From Acanthaster planci (Eukaryota > Echinodermata > Asteroidea > Valvatida > Acanthasteridae), in NCBI RefSeq assembly GCF_001949145.1, contig NW_019091584.1, forward strand, positions 290,406 to 354,405: a stretch of DNA of 64,000 nucleotides. Direction: 5' to 3'. Of this stretch, positions 13,001-28,000 are shown piece by piece. The translations under genes and the position numbers were made by a program. The notes beneath the pieces are model-generated. The model was not told the origin of the DNA. It ran no database searches and was given only the letters and a program-made list of their open reading frames with translations. Positions within the stretch are counted from its first letter, which is position 1, and the number at the start of each line of letters is the position of its first letter.

Positions 13001-16000
13001 TCGCTATATTAGAACTGACTATAATTATTAAATAGCATGCCACAAGTACTATTCTTTCAAGCAGGTCTGAAGCCAAAACACAAGATACACACAAAGGTAA
13101 TTGGTGCAGGTAGCTACCAAAGACAGTTATATTACAAGGCATTGACTTATTAACCAGAATTGAGCCAAGATTAAGTTGACTGACCTGTTTCTTTGCCCAA
13201 AGGGGAAGGTCCGCTGTGCTATCTGCAGAGATAAGGAAAACGGTAAACCAAAGTGAGAATGAGTTAACCAATGTTCTACTAAATCCCTGACATTTATCTC
13301 CGGGCAAATCCTAGATCTCCTATTGTTCTAATCATTCTCCAAGTCAAATTATCACCGGGCACATCTTGGACTTCAGGCAACACAGAAGACACCATTTGCC
13401 TTGGCAAGGGACCACAATGCTGCATCTTTAACCATTTCATGCCAGATGGCAAGTGCCTGTAAACACGCAGGGCTTTTTTGTACAGTGGCCATTTTATGTA
13501 TGTAGCACTTGGAGGTTGAGTGTGTATGGCGCCCTCTGGCATCCTGTGTCGTAGCCGAGCGTAGAAGCAGTAGAACACTGCTCTGTGATATTGTCTGGGA
13601 GTGTGAAAGATTGATGTCATGCGAGGAATTATCAAAGAAATCCTTCACAAAGTGTCAATTGCATTTGTAATGTCCAAATTTTGTAAAATAGAAAGTTCAA
13701 ATTTTGAAAAAAGAACTGTGGTTGTATGAGACATCACACATGTAAGTCTGCATGGTGGGCATGAAATAAAGCATGGAAGGCTTACAGTAACCCCTTTAAA
13801 TCAGGTGAGTTCTTGAAGTTTGTCATGGTAAAGGCAGCAAGTATACAGGTTTGGGGTAGCACCATGCAAGGATATCTCTTTCTGAGCATGTGTGGTTCTT
13901 TTCAGAACCGGTTCTTCTCTGGTTCCTCTCAGAACCACATACACTCAGAAAGAGAAATCCTTGCATGGTGCTCCCCCAACCCTCTATAACTTGACACCAT
14001 TTTAATTAATCTCTTTTTTTAGTTGTACGGTTCTGAGAAGAACCAGTTGCTTCAACGTGACATTTTGTACAGTGTCCTTTGTTAATTATCAGGGGACTGC
14101 AACCGTAATATCGTGCCCTTTAAAAAAAAAAAGGTATTTGTGGCCAAAAATATTAGAGCACCTGGAACAATGACTGGTCAACTGTTACGCGCATGTTAAA
14201 GTGACATACGTAGTTTGGGTCCCCCTTGCCAGTCCACCTCATCTTGCTCCTCGTCTCCGTTGTCCTCGTCGCCTCGCTCGTCCATCATCTCGGTGTCTGC
14301 GGCAATGCTGTCGCTCTCTGTGACGGCTGGGGTTGCTGTGCTGTTCCTGCTTCTGGTCTCTATGGCGATGGCTTTTGGATCCAACTCGTCAGGTGGCACG
14401 ATGTAGGTGCCTCGTCTGGGCCAGAAAAACCAATGCAAAAGTGGTGACTCCCCTACAGTGCTTGTAACCTTCATAAAACGGAACCTACATAAATGTAACC
14501 AACTGCTAATTGAGACAGTTTTTTGGCTTCCCTATTTTTCTGTTCATTTATTTTCATGGTAACTATAAAAGCTTCCATGATGCTAGAATATCCAGGCAGG
14601 AGACAAGAATACCCTGCCCTTGAATCTTCTTTGATGTATGCAATCTTCTTCCTCATTTTCTAAGAATCGTGCCGAGCCTTTTGGAAAGTTTTTCAATGAT
14701 GTCTTGCAATCATTTTGACACAAATTTTAAGGAAAAAAATCACTGTCCACGTAAAATGCCTGTTTTTCCAAGACAGGGTGGCACATGTTAAATGTTCGAG
14801 GTTGGACTAAATCCAAACCTCACAGATGTACTTATAACAGATGTCTTCATGTGCATGAGAAGTTTCAAAGAGATTGATCATTGGGACGGTTGAGGTTAGG
14901 GGTAAAGATGTCCCATTCTCCGAAGGAAATCCAGGAAAACTGTTAATGTATTACAAAATCTAACATTTACCTGATGGATCAAATCTCAAACCAACTCTCC
15001 TTAGCAGCAGCAGCTACAGAGTATTCCAAATACAATGGTCCATTTCCCTAATTCCAGCATTTAACTGACTTACTGAAACTCCAATTTACGTTGACAGTGC
15101 CACAAAACTCCATGAACGACCTGATCTGTGTCTGACTTTATCGGATCGAGCTCTAATCCATCGCGTCTCTGACTCACTCACCTCAGCATTGAATACGCAG
15201 GCGTCTGCTTCATGTGCTGTCCCATCTCATTGAGCCTTTCCTTCATATTATGCGTAAAGCCCCACGGCAGCCGCCACACAAAGATGCACCTGGAAGGAAT
15301 GAGAACCACAGAATCAAACACACTTGATAAGGAAATTGAACACCCGAAAACTCTCCCAATCTTAAATTACTCCCACTAATTTGAAGAGCTATTTTGCTTC
15401 AAATGAAGTAATTCAAAAGTGAAACACTGGTTTTCTTTAACCTGTTTTTAGTAAGCTTCCTTCTTTTGTTAACAACTTTTATTCTGCTTATTTCAAACTG
15501 TTCCCGAGGAATGTTTCGAGGTTAAACTGCTCTTATTTACACACCAATGCATTGGCACTTGGGAAGGTTTCCGCTCACTGACTTACCCATCACCGGACGT
15601 AGAAATGAGATGCTTGCAATCACTAGTGAATTTGATGCCAGTTACCAGTTCTGGGAGCAAAGAACAACTTCACTTTAAAAGTCCATTTTGGTTTTTTTGG
15701 GGTGGGGGGCTGGAAAATATTTCTGATAAACGTTTGCAGGGTTCCAGTTGGCCAAACAAGAAAATATATCTGCATGTACATTTTTGCAAGCCACTAATTT
15801 TTCATGCAGTGTTAAAGACCATTTTTTTTCCTCACCAACTGGCGATTCTGAATGATCTTGGAGGAACGGAGTAAAACAAGTCCAACGGGCCAAATCCTGA
15901 GTGGAGCAACTAAGAAGTACCGTAGGTCTGCATCTTGGAAGGGTCTACTGGCATTTCTACCCTAATTAGATAGTCAGCTTCGCTAAAGTCTCACGACAAC

Positions 16001-19000
16001 AAATTGCCCCACGGATACTCACCAGAGTGGCCGTCCATGGTGGCCACGCACTCCCCAGAGTAGAAGTCAAAGATGGCCACGCTTTTGTCGGAGCAGCTGG
16101 TGGCTATGTACATGCCGGAGGGGTCCAACTCCACCTTGATCAGGGTGCCGTCCTCCCCCACTGAACCCTTGTAGGTGCGCTTCAGTTTGCCCGAGACGGC
16201 ATTGTGGATTCTGGCGGGGCAAAGGCAGTACACAAACACACATGACTGCACCCACAAGCCACAACCACAACGGTGGAGTGCATCTGCAAGATTTAATCTT
16301 GCAACAGGTAGATCAAGCTAGAAAAAAAACATCCTGAAATCGGCAGATGAAACTGAAAAAGGTGGATACAATATGAAAAAAGGCAGAGGAGACAAATAGC
16401 ATATGAAAAGGAAATTAAGACCTGGAAGATATAATTGGATTTGCACGGTGATTTCCAAAAAGAAGCTAAGAGCTTTGAAAATTTATGGGAAAAATATACA
16501 GCACTTCATTACATCAGCTGCTGTACTGTGCAAAAGTAATGGCCACTGTTCGTTTCTTCTAAACAGAGTTGGTACACTGTTTCCCCAAGTCCTTTGGGTT
16601 TCCTTAGTTTACACTGGTTATATTTTTGGACTGGTCCTCGGAAATCCCAGGCTTATGCATTTCCAACAATGTGTCATGTTTTCATTGCTTTTCAGCTAAC
16701 CTGATATTTCTGTCCTGACAAGCGGTGGCAACAAATTTTTCAGTGGGATCCACGGTCAGGTCATAAATCGTTGTCTTGCCGACAACGTGGTGGTTGCGAA
16801 TGAACTCAAACTCTGGATTCTGGTGAAATAAGCAACCAAGAAATTAAGATATGAAGGTTTTAAAGTTGCACGTACTGTGAGCACCAACGATGAAGAACAT
16901 GACGATAATGCTGAACAATTTTCGCTGTCAATGTCAATCATGAAGTCATGATTATAAAGAGGGCGTCCTGCAAACATAACAAAAGCTTCAGTTCTTCCCA
17001 CTAAAACTACACCAAGATATGAATATTGACAGGATGGTGATGGTGCTAGATTTGGCATATCCTTCCTCTTCAAATGTCATCATGGGTAGCTCGACTGTTG
17101 CCGCAGACTTTATAACTCCTTTGGCCTGGCTGGCAGGGCGTAAAATCCAAGACGCTTACCTGAGTTGCCACTCTGAACATGAGAGCCTTGTCAGCTCCAC
17201 AGCTGATCATCTGAAGACGGTCGTTGCACTCTGTAACAGGCAAACGCAAGCAAAAACCCAAAATGACTGTTTGCTGGGGAAGCGACAACGAGCATCCCCG
17301 AGATCAATAACTGGAACTATTGGGAGGAAGAGCAAACAGGAGTACCACTAATGAGGAGAAGGTGAAATTATTGCCAGCCAAGAAGAGGTAGACAATACTG
17401 ATGAAATAGGATAAACGTTATTTTGAATAATGCATAATTGCAGGCATGCAACTTGGACTTTGACAAAAAACAGGAGGAAATTCCAACCTGTACAAAACTT
17501 TGCACTGTGTTTTTCATCTTTCAATGGCATGAGTGTAAACTGAAGAAACAAGGAAATCAACTGATCTGAGGAAAAGTTGCATGCCTGATAATCCATGATT
17601 AAATAAAAACAAAATCAAAATAGATAAGAAAATAAAGAAAGCACTTGATGCAGAGGAGAATGGGATGAGTAGCAAAGTGTAGGATATTTCAAATAGACAG
17701 TCACAAATGTGTCGATTAAATGTATTTGGCTTTCTTTTCCTGGTTTTCTTTCACAGATGGACAACTGAACTCACGTGTGAACTTGACGGCTGTGATGGAA
17801 GACGAGTGGTCATCCAGGGTCTGAAGCAGTGAGCAATCTTCTTGCATGTTGAAGACATGGATAAGTCGGTCTCGACTTGCTGAAGCCAGTAAGTAACATC
17901 CTATCCAATCAAGAACAATATTTTGCCTTTTGCTCTCTCTCAAAAAAAAATTGAGTGAAAACAAATTAATGTTTTCATTCACAACACCTGAGAAATTTGT
18001 ACCTGAAAATAAAAACTCCTCTCTTTGTCAGATGTGGAATCAGTGAGCTTACACACACATGATCCCAACACTGGATCATTATTCCAACTCCCATCCCACC
18101 TCCCTTCCTGCTTAAAGTGATGGGTTGCAGGCCCTGATGAACACTGCTTCCTTCACCCCCCCCCTTTCGCATTACCATGTGTCCCCGGCCAGGATGTTGA
18201 ATTCTGATTTGTCAGTGTACAGTGACCAGGTGGTTCCATATGAATATGTTGAGAAACTTCTCGACATGTGCAGCTGGGATGACGGTGCTCTAGGAACCTG
18301 GTCTTGAGGGACTTCTCAATCTCCCCAATACAGGACTCTGTGTAATTGTCCTTGTCTAATCTGCCCTTGGCACAGGATGTGGTGGATCAAACCCATCTGG
18401 TCCTACACCGTTTCATCCTACGGGTAATAGAGTAATTCTCTGACAGTGTGCGGTGGGCTTAAAACAGAATGCTGCACAACACAATCACCACAAACAAAAC
18501 ATTTGGAGGTCATCCCTTACATCAAAGGGACCTCCAAGGCACTTGGAATATCTTCACCCTACAACATGAATGTGTGTTTCACACCCACGCACACAAGTGT
18601 GTATTTGCCTGCAACTGGGGACCCCCTTTTNNNNNNNNNNNNNNNNNNNNNNNNNNNNNNNNNNNNNNNNNNNNNNNNNNNNNNNNNNNNNNNNNNNNNN
18701 NNNNNNNNNNNNNNNNNNNNNNNNNNNNNNNNNNNNNNNNNNNNNNNNNNNNNNNNNNNNNNNNNNNNNNNNNNNNNNNNNNNNNNNNNNNNNNNNNNNN
18801 NNNNNNNNNNNNNNNNNNNNNNNNNNNNNNNNNNNNNNNNNNNNNNNNNNNNNNNNNNNNNNNNNNNNNNNNNNNNNNNNNNNNNNNNNNNNNNNNNNNN
18901 NNNNNNNNNNNNNNNNNNNNNNNNNNNNNNNNNNNNNNNNNNNNNNNNNNNNNNNNNNNNNNNNNNNNNNNNNNNNNNNNNNNNNNNNNNNNNNNNNNNN

Positions 19001-22000
19001 NNNNNNNNNNNNNNNNNNNNNNNNNNNNNNNNNNNNNNNNNNNNNNNNNNNNNNNNNNNNNNNNNNNNNNNNNNNNNNNNNNNNNNNNNNNNNNNNNNNN
19101 NNNNNNNNNNNNNNNNNNNNNNNNNNNNNNNNNNNNNNNNNNNNNNNNNNNNNNNNNNNNNNNNNNNNNNNNNNNNNNNNNNNNNNNNNNNNNNNNNNNN
19201 NNNNNNNNNNNNNNNNNNNNNNNNNNNNNNNNNNNNNNTGCAAAAAGTACACACACAAGTACCAGGTAAAGTTCACTGATGTTGAAGTCACAGTCACATG
19301 TCAAACAGTCTTTGAGCTTCCGGCTGTCAAAGCTCCACTGTGCCGCGTGTGAAATAACCAATGAGGTCTGGTACCCAGACACAAGGGTATTTTACAGTTT
19401 ATTTGTGTATGCATTTTCCCTTGTATGGAAAGGTGCCCTGCTAAATGTACAGTGTGCTTAACACACACGAGCGTGTACATGTACCTAATGATGCAAAAAC
19501 ATTGTTGTACACCACATAGCTGTTTACTTTCTATAAGCTTTTATAAGCTTTTGTGAAAAAGGACAACAACAAATCGAAGGTAAATATGCTGACTGCTATT
19601 CTTGGCCACGAAAATCAGACACTTTTATCCCCCCAAAAAAGTCCATCAGACAATTTGTTCTTAATTTTTACTTGCCCAAAAGAAGAAATTACTTCTTCCG
19701 GGCAATCAAACAACCGTTAATGTTGAGGCCTGATCTGGATCATCCTGCTTATAAAGACCAGAGATCTTAGTCGCAAATTTCAGGTACAAGTCTCTTAGGT
19801 GTTTGAGTTTAAACATCAGTTCTGTAACTACGAACACAGATAAATTTTCATGTTAAGAAAAGCAAAATCTCTCATCAAAAAAGAGATACAAATACATCTT
19901 TTTAATTAAAGCTACTTGTGAACAATCTTTCAGGATGGCTGTTATAATGGACATATTTTTTCATCTATTTACAACTGGATGCAAAGGGAATACCACATTT
20001 TGCTACTCTAGCCAACGCTGCAGGCTCTTCTGTCCTACTCAATTTGTTTGACTGATTAGAAGACACAGTAAGTCCCCCTTGTGATTTAGTTGACTTAAGT
20101 TACAAATGTTTGCCTGTGTGACAAGGCCAAGTGTGCCTTGGCAATGTGGTGGCTCTTTCCAATGTCCTGTGCACAAACCTGACTCTGGCCTAGAGAACTC
20201 CAAGCACAGCACCTCGGAGTCGTGGGCCTCAATCTTGTGCACCTCATCCATGAACTGCATATCGTGGATGCGGACATTGCCTGACCGGTCCCCCGAGGCC
20301 AGGAACTGCCCGTCTGCACTGACACTGGCACAGCGGATCCCGTTTTTGCCTTCTAAGCTGTCCGCCTTGTCTGAGTCTGTACTGCACAGGTGTTCCAGCT
20401 GGTCGTCTGCGTAGATAACTTTCAACAGTTCCTATGCAGAAAAAAAAAACCCAGTTTCAAGGGGGGGAAAATTAAAGCCTTTTCCTGTCACGGAATAACA
20501 ATGGAAAAAATACAGCATATTTACATGTATGAAGCATACATCCAGCAGTACTGCTGGTCAGGGCATTATTACAATTATTACCCCTGTTCATCTAGCCAAG
20601 AGACCATTTCAGCTGCCAATATCACAGGGCATCCTGTATTCTTGCCTCTACACTCACAGGTGCCTAGTTATGTTCCAAGGTGGGGAGAGGTGAGTAGGGG
20701 TAACACGACTGGCCCAATGTCACAACTCACTACTAGCTGCTGGATTTGAGCATGCCCCCGATTTCCTTTGATAACGTATCGGTACCCGCGCCATCACTGC
20801 ATTGAAGGGACAATTTCTCTCGGTCGGAAAGTTGAGTCTGAGTTGCAGGGACAAAAAATTTGGCCCCGTAACATTTTGGCCCCGACAACATCTACGCTTC
20901 ATGATGAGTGAAAGCCCCACCACTGCGGGACAAGACTGTGTGCATTTTTTTTTCTGAAGTTGGGCTATGACTCACTGAAATGGAGAACATTTAACAGTAG
21001 TTAAGTGTCCTGCTCAAGGACTAAAGAACTTCAACCACAGCTCTAGTAGCAACAAACAAACGATGCTTGCTAACAAATCAACCTCAGCCATTCAAAGACC
21101 CTCCCCCACCCTCCTGCTTACATTGCTGTAGATATTCCTCCTGAACGTGTCCGTGGTCATCGCGGGGTCCACATTCCAGATCCTGATGGTGTCGTCGGAG
21201 GAGAAGGTCAGGAAGGAGCCTGGTGGGAGGGCCTCCTTGTTCCCGGCAGTCGGCGAGGGGTACATCTCTGCACCCCATATGCAGGAGGAGTGGTACAAGA
21301 AGGAGCGCTGCTTGCCTATCTTCTTGACATCGTGCACGTCCCAAACGTACATACTGTGGTCGTTGTAGACGCAGGTTGTCTAAGTACAAGAATTGTTTGG
21401 AAAGAAAACAACTGATGATGGTACAGCCAAATTAAAACTTATTTGTAAAAAAATCAGACAGTATACCCATTCTTAATGATCAAAAGGCAGTGAATTTTTT
21501 CTTGAAAAGATGGTACGACTACCAACTGGTTTTAAACATTTTCCTGGTTTCCTATGAAACTCTGACTCCTATTTTTATCGATACCCACCCTCGTCAAGAT
21601 GATAGCTGACCTCATTCTTCGGGCAGGCATGCGCAGTGCCGCCACCTAGTCCATTATTTCACAAAACCAAAATCTCACTCCACACCAGTATTGCTGCATT
21701 ACGCACCTCGTCGTGCAGTGCAAACCTGCAGTTGGCTCAATATCATTCCCCAAGCCCTCATTGGGTTTTAAACATACCAGTACAAAAAACTGTTCCATCA
21801 CAATTTTGTTTGCTCATGAAACCAAGTGTCATACAACCGAAGCTTAACAAGTCAGCAATACTCCAATTCCCAGATCATTTTTCACACTCTACAGCGGGAT
21901 ACGTTCACTCAGTACACAAACACTGAAAATAATTAACTCAAATTCTAAACTTACCTTCTTGCTGACATCGTCATGAGTTATTGCAATAGCTGCTGGGTAT

Positions 22001-25000
22001 CTTGCATTCTCACGGTGGGTTATCATGTGACTGTGAAATGCAAAGAAAGACACTATAATTTGTAAGTTTGCTATAATACAGAATGTACATGTATTTGTTG
22101 GTTATGCTTGATTACATACATGTACATGTAACTACGGTACATGTACATGTCTCTGCAGTGTTGAAATTGAGTCCATCGTACTATAAGCACAATAGCCTTT
22201 TCTCAAATTACTTCTTTCATTTGGTGTGTAGAATCTCAGACTATCAAGTTGTGTAAACTTGATAGTGTGAGTTGTTTAAGTTTTGTAATGCAAGTGTACC
22301 TTAGCATGCACTGTAACACTGCAACTTCTGGTCTGTTGAATACTCTGCACAAAGCCAACTCTGTTGGCATCCACACTGTTTTGCCAAGATTTTCCATATT
22401 AATGCTATGGGTAAGTGAGGGTAGGCAAATCCTAATAGGTTTCACATGCCCACATGGTACAAGAGCTTTACCGTCGCTAATCAAAGCTACCGAAATTCAT
22501 GGTTTCTTGACTGGTCTTTCTTGATAAGTACTTCAAAAACAAAAAAACACTACAACTTTACAACATAAAAAGCTGATGAAATGAAGTGCAATTCACAGCA
22601 ATGGCTTGAGTCACTGTTTAGTGAGGTTTCTTGCTCAATTTCCCTTGGTAAAACAAATGTTTTTCTTTTCTTACCTTGGGTCAATGCCATCGGATACATT
22701 AACGCCCAAGGAGTGCGGCCGTGGAAGTGTTGCAACAAAGTTTAAAGTGGAAGCATTGAACAGGCGAACGATTCCGTCCGCACAACCGACAAAGAGATAC
22801 CCTTCACTTGCAATGATGCAGTAAGCACTTGTGGTCTGGTCAAAAGAGGACACAGAAAATAACACTTTGTTTTCTAACAACAGTTTGGAGGAGATGGTAC
22901 CGGTATTACAACGCTTGCAGATCTAAATTTGCTGCTAATCTAATCTGTTTATTTTTCTTGAACTTTTCTGAAGCTAAAGTATCGTTGCGTAGAGAAACTG
23001 GGTTTAATGCATGCACATGGAATAATGGAAAAGAATGGTCAGTTTAGGTCATTTCATACTAATAATCAGAAAAGAACGTGTCTATACACATACCTGTGCA
23101 AATCACAATATGAAGTCAAAGGAAAGTGTAACTGTGTGCTTATTGCTGATTTCAAAGGTTGGTTTCAGGCTGTCTTTCCCAAAGTATATTTTATTCTGTT
23201 TTGTGTTCACTTCCCTTTAAAGGAACCAGGAAATAGAAGTATTTTTATAAATTTTACTAAACACCCTTGAAATTGCATCTTTGGGTTTCAATTAACCTCA
23301 TTTAAAATTTTTGTTTTGCAATTTTAACCCATATTTTGATGCTTTTTGTTTTTATGCTAATGTATGTTTGCATATTTGTGAGCAGAACTATGATGTCATC
23401 CAAGGCATTGAATCTCAATGTTGCACTGATTTACGCACAGAAAATTTCTAGTTTTTTTAACCACTGCTATGGCAGATTTTATTTTCTTTGGCAAGTTATT
23501 GCTGTGTAAGTATATGGCAATAATCCAGCAAAAATCCTTTTCACACAAATGTTCCCAGATAGCAAAGTTGGGATTCACAATTTGAACATGAAAACGTGCA
23601 ACCTTAACCATGTCTTCCTGGATTTACATCAAAGCAAAAGCGCCCTCACTTGTCCAGAAATGCTTGGTCAATTTTGAAATGTTTGAAAAAGTGCACTGTT
23701 CAAATTCACGTAACTCAAAAAAGATGCCCAACAGTCTTCATACATGGAAGAAGAGTACAGAGATATGCAAAAAGTGATTCCGAGAAAAATTCATTTCCTG
23801 GTTCCTTTAATGTGTTTTACTCCCAAACAAATTACATGAACCATAAATGAACCTTCTCAGCTTACACGTGTGGACAACAAGCCCACAATAACCGTGTCTT
23901 TGGAGAGACACCTTTACATTCCTGTAGCATTCTCTTGCTACTTTTTGACACATTCCAATAACACTGGAGCACACTTTCATTTTGTCATTACAGTACTGTC
24001 ATGTAGCTAACAAAAGAGATTTACAAAAACTTGATAGTCATATCTGATGTTTAAAATTACTTTTCTGAAAGGAAACTTGTGAAAAATAAAAAAAAAAATC
24101 TCTCATCCAAAAGGATGTGAGAAAGACGTCACTCTCGACAAAATGCTCAGCCAGATAGTGTTCTTACCCTCAGCTCCACCCACTTGTCCAAGAGTCGCTG
24201 CTCGCTGAACTCACATAGGAGACCAGACTTGGTGACAGCGTATGTCTTGGCCTGGTTAGCACCGAGCCCACAGGCCACTGAACAGAAGTTGTTGTTTCTC
24301 TGCTCTCCCAGGAGGCCGGCACGGCTGTTCAGTGGAAACGTTTCTCTCGTCTGTAATCAATCAAACAAAAGAAAATTAGATTACAATGACTTTCTTCGAC
24401 AAATTTCCCTTATCTCTAATCAGCTTCACATTTGGATGGGTCTACTCTGGCAAAAAGGACAGGTTGATAAGGTCCTCCTGATTTCCACAGTGTAAGATAT
24501 TTTAAAGGCTCGGAACCCGCAGGTAAACGTACATGTGTATGTTTATGAGCTCTGGCAACTTGAGGGTCATTTTGTAAGACTGGGCCACATTTTGGCAAAA
24601 ACCAAAGGAAATTTGGTCGTGAGCCAGCCTGGGGCCAATTTCATAGAGCTGCTTAAGCATAAAACCTTGCAGGACAAATCAGGTTACCAGCCAAAACTCC
24701 ATGTAATGTATATTGGTTTGGAACGGTATTCACCTGTCTTTTGGTTAGCATGACAATCACAAAGATTTGAGTTGGTAACCTTTGTTTTTTAAGCAAGGTT
24801 TTTTGTGCTTAAGCAACACATATGTACAAAATGATGCGTGTTGTACATGTACATCATTTGAGAATATTTCCGCGCTTGCACAAGTTCGACCCTATCAGGG
24901 CCACCATATGCTGACGATATCTGAGCTGTTGTGACGTCAGGTGCTTCACTTTCAAATGACCTTGCCCACGTGTGTTTTTTGTTTGACAAACCACATTAGC

Positions 25001-28000
25001 TCCACAGGAATGCTCTATCACGTGAGCTTCACAGGTACAGTAACTCAACATGCAATGAACTGGCATTCGACACTGCAGAAGAACTCAAGCCTCTGGGAAA
25101 AGCCATGCTACTGTCCTTAGGTCAAGCATACCTTGCTCTTGCTGCTCATGTACCAAAATCGAATGCTTCGGTTCCCCGCAGTCACAAATCGGCTGCCGTC
25201 TTCAGAAAAAGATAACCCAGCCACCTGAGCAGGAAAAAATGGGGTATGTACATGTACATGTCCATCTGTATGTATGCAACAAATGGTACACATACATATG
25301 CACATGTAGGCCTATACAATGTGTAAGACTGTGGTCACATGGATACATGTAGTAGTCCCAAATCCAATGCATCCTTGAACATGTACATGTTCTTGGAACA
25401 ACAGCAAATTGAATGGCGCACCGGTATCTGATGCAACCAGCACACTAAGTCATTGATATCCAGAAACTGTGCTTATAACTTTTTGCACCCTTGTACATTG
25501 AATGTATATAGACCTTTTTCACCCACATGACTACGGTAAAAGTAAACAATACCACCACGAGTGGACCGCATCGTCCACAATATATAATCGCATATATTCC
25601 TATGGGCAGCTTCAACCACGTGCAAGCGTAGGAGCGAACGCTTGTTTAATATGAAGACAAAATTGGCAATCTCATTTTGTCCAGAATGTGCCTTAGCCTA
25701 AAGATGTGGCATGTACAAGTTGCACCTCACAGTATTACATGAAGTCTGTCTCAAAATGTCACTGTCACAGATTCTACATGTACTATAGATTTAACAGTTT
25801 GTAGTTCTACATACGTGTACATCTATGTACAGCCACAAAAGAGCAACAAGTGTGATGATTTTCTAAACACGTTCTATTGGCAGACATTAATTTTGTCCAA
25901 GTGAACCTCTAAATGCACACATACGTGTACATACAGTATATATGCAAAATTATACAGTTCATGTCAATGTACTTGTAAGGTCCAGGAATACCAGTCTGTA
26001 GGTCATCGTCCAACTCTGACCTGGAATTCACACATCCATCCGGTCTGTAACCAGCACTTGTATACCAATGGGCAGACACATTCTCAACAGACATGGTTTC
26101 AGGTTCAACCCCTTACCTTGACGGATATTTTGCCGGCGGCTAGCTTGCTGCCGTCCTTCCAGTTCCACACATTGACAACCATGTCGTGCTCCTCACCCAC
26201 GGACACCACATATTTCAGGTTGGGTGAAAATGCCTGAATCAGAAAACAGCAACGAAGACAAAAACTGATGTCAGATTTTTGGGGTCAGATTTCACCAAAT
26301 GCAGTGTTCAACATATCTTTAAGAAATTCCAGCACATGTATTTTCTTATCTCAAAATGGAATCAACAACTTCCCTAAACCTACATGCACTGGTACAATGT
26401 ACTGTATTGCAACTTACAACAACATACAACAACTTACAACAACATACAACAACTTACAATAACATACAACATACAACAACATACATGTACAATGTCATAC
26501 CTGTACATGTACGGCAATCCTGTTGAAATTTACATGTGCATATATGTACATGTATATATTACTGTTATATAACTGTGCCTGCTTGACATATTGCTATAAC
26601 TTTTGAAAAAGTTCAAAATATGAATCAACCTTGACCCTGAAGGGTGCGTGAAAAATCCACATTAAAACTGGAAGATTGAGAAGTTTTCACAATGATACAT
26701 GTTTCTACTGGTTTTGTGTTTTGTGGAGTTTGGCACCTGCTTATTAGTGAGCAACGCAAAAGCAATTGAAGATGCAACAATTAGTAACCACATTTTCAAA
26801 CTCATTGCAACAAACCATCTACATGTATCTGAACTGATTAATCCCAACATGGTATGACAGTTCACTCTTATGTTTACTCGGGTTCCCAAGATACATGTAC
26901 ATATACCAGAACGATCCCTCACTCTAAAATGAACTTTGAAAGGTTCGCAATATCCTGAGGGCAAAAGTTCAAGTGCAAGTACACGAACATGAAAGCCAAT
27001 CCCTGTCATCCCTGTACACGCACACACCCCCAAATTCCTGTCCTATTCAGGCTCATCTGTCGATGAATCAGGGCCATGTGGAGTGGGCTGGCATCCCATC
27101 ATTCAGCGTGTTGTCACTGGGGAGTTCACCCTACCAATCGGGCCAGAAAGCTCCACGTGTCCCCCCCCCCCAGGCTGGCCACGCTGCATTGTTGGGATGC
27201 ACTTTCTGACAAACTTTTCTTTCAGTGCTGAATGAGTTGCAAATTCACCGAGTTGTCAAGGAAAAGATATTGTGTTCATAAATGCTATTCTGACAGTTAG
27301 TTGATGGTGCTGGTACGTGATGTCACATACATGTACATGTACTTCTCTTACACGCAGTCATACATGTACAATGTACATGTAAGTATTTGAACTCGCACAC
27401 ATATATGTACGGCACCTGCAGTCATTTTGAACTGGCTTTTTAACAAAAAGCATTTAACTGAACAAATTTCTGATAAGGAGTGCTACTGATAGCTACAAAC
27501 ATCCCTTGACTGGGTTATTACAGGAGTGACATTTCAATTGACCAATTTCAAAACAAGATGCCGATAAACGCAGCAAGAGAACTGTATGGAGTAAGAGATT
27601 GTTTCATTTCCATGTACAAGTAAATTTGGAACTATGAATGCATGAAACTCTTTGGAACACCGGCTCTTGTGTGTTTTACTGGCTAAATATTCCAAAGAAC
27701 TTTTTTCCTTATTTGTACCGGTATGTGCCATAATTGGGTTGTTCTCTTTCTGATGATGCTGCATGCGTACATGTATGTACTTAAAACGCTACTTGGCAAA
27801 ATGTGTAACTTCTAATGGGAAATGTTTTAACTGCAACTTGAACATATATGTACATGTAGTATTAATAACAAATAATTGTAAATGGGTCAATCCATGAAGT
27901 TGGGGCACAATTTGTGACGGTGTCAATTGTAACATGGGCTCTGTAAATAAGAACAGCTATTTCCCTTCATGTGGATTCCAAATTGACATTGTTATACATC

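Noticed and set aside
13294-13648. Minus-strand frames of 91-113 codons
   Set aside because: Lie in an intron whose flanking exons already join in phase; no recognisable family.
18446-19382. Long frames across the N run on both strands
   Set aside because: They are open only because N cannot make a stop.
20830-21060. Possible SINE remnant (TTAAGTGTCCTGCTCAAGGAC)
   Set aside because: Only a short motif remains; no ends or promoter boxes could be found.
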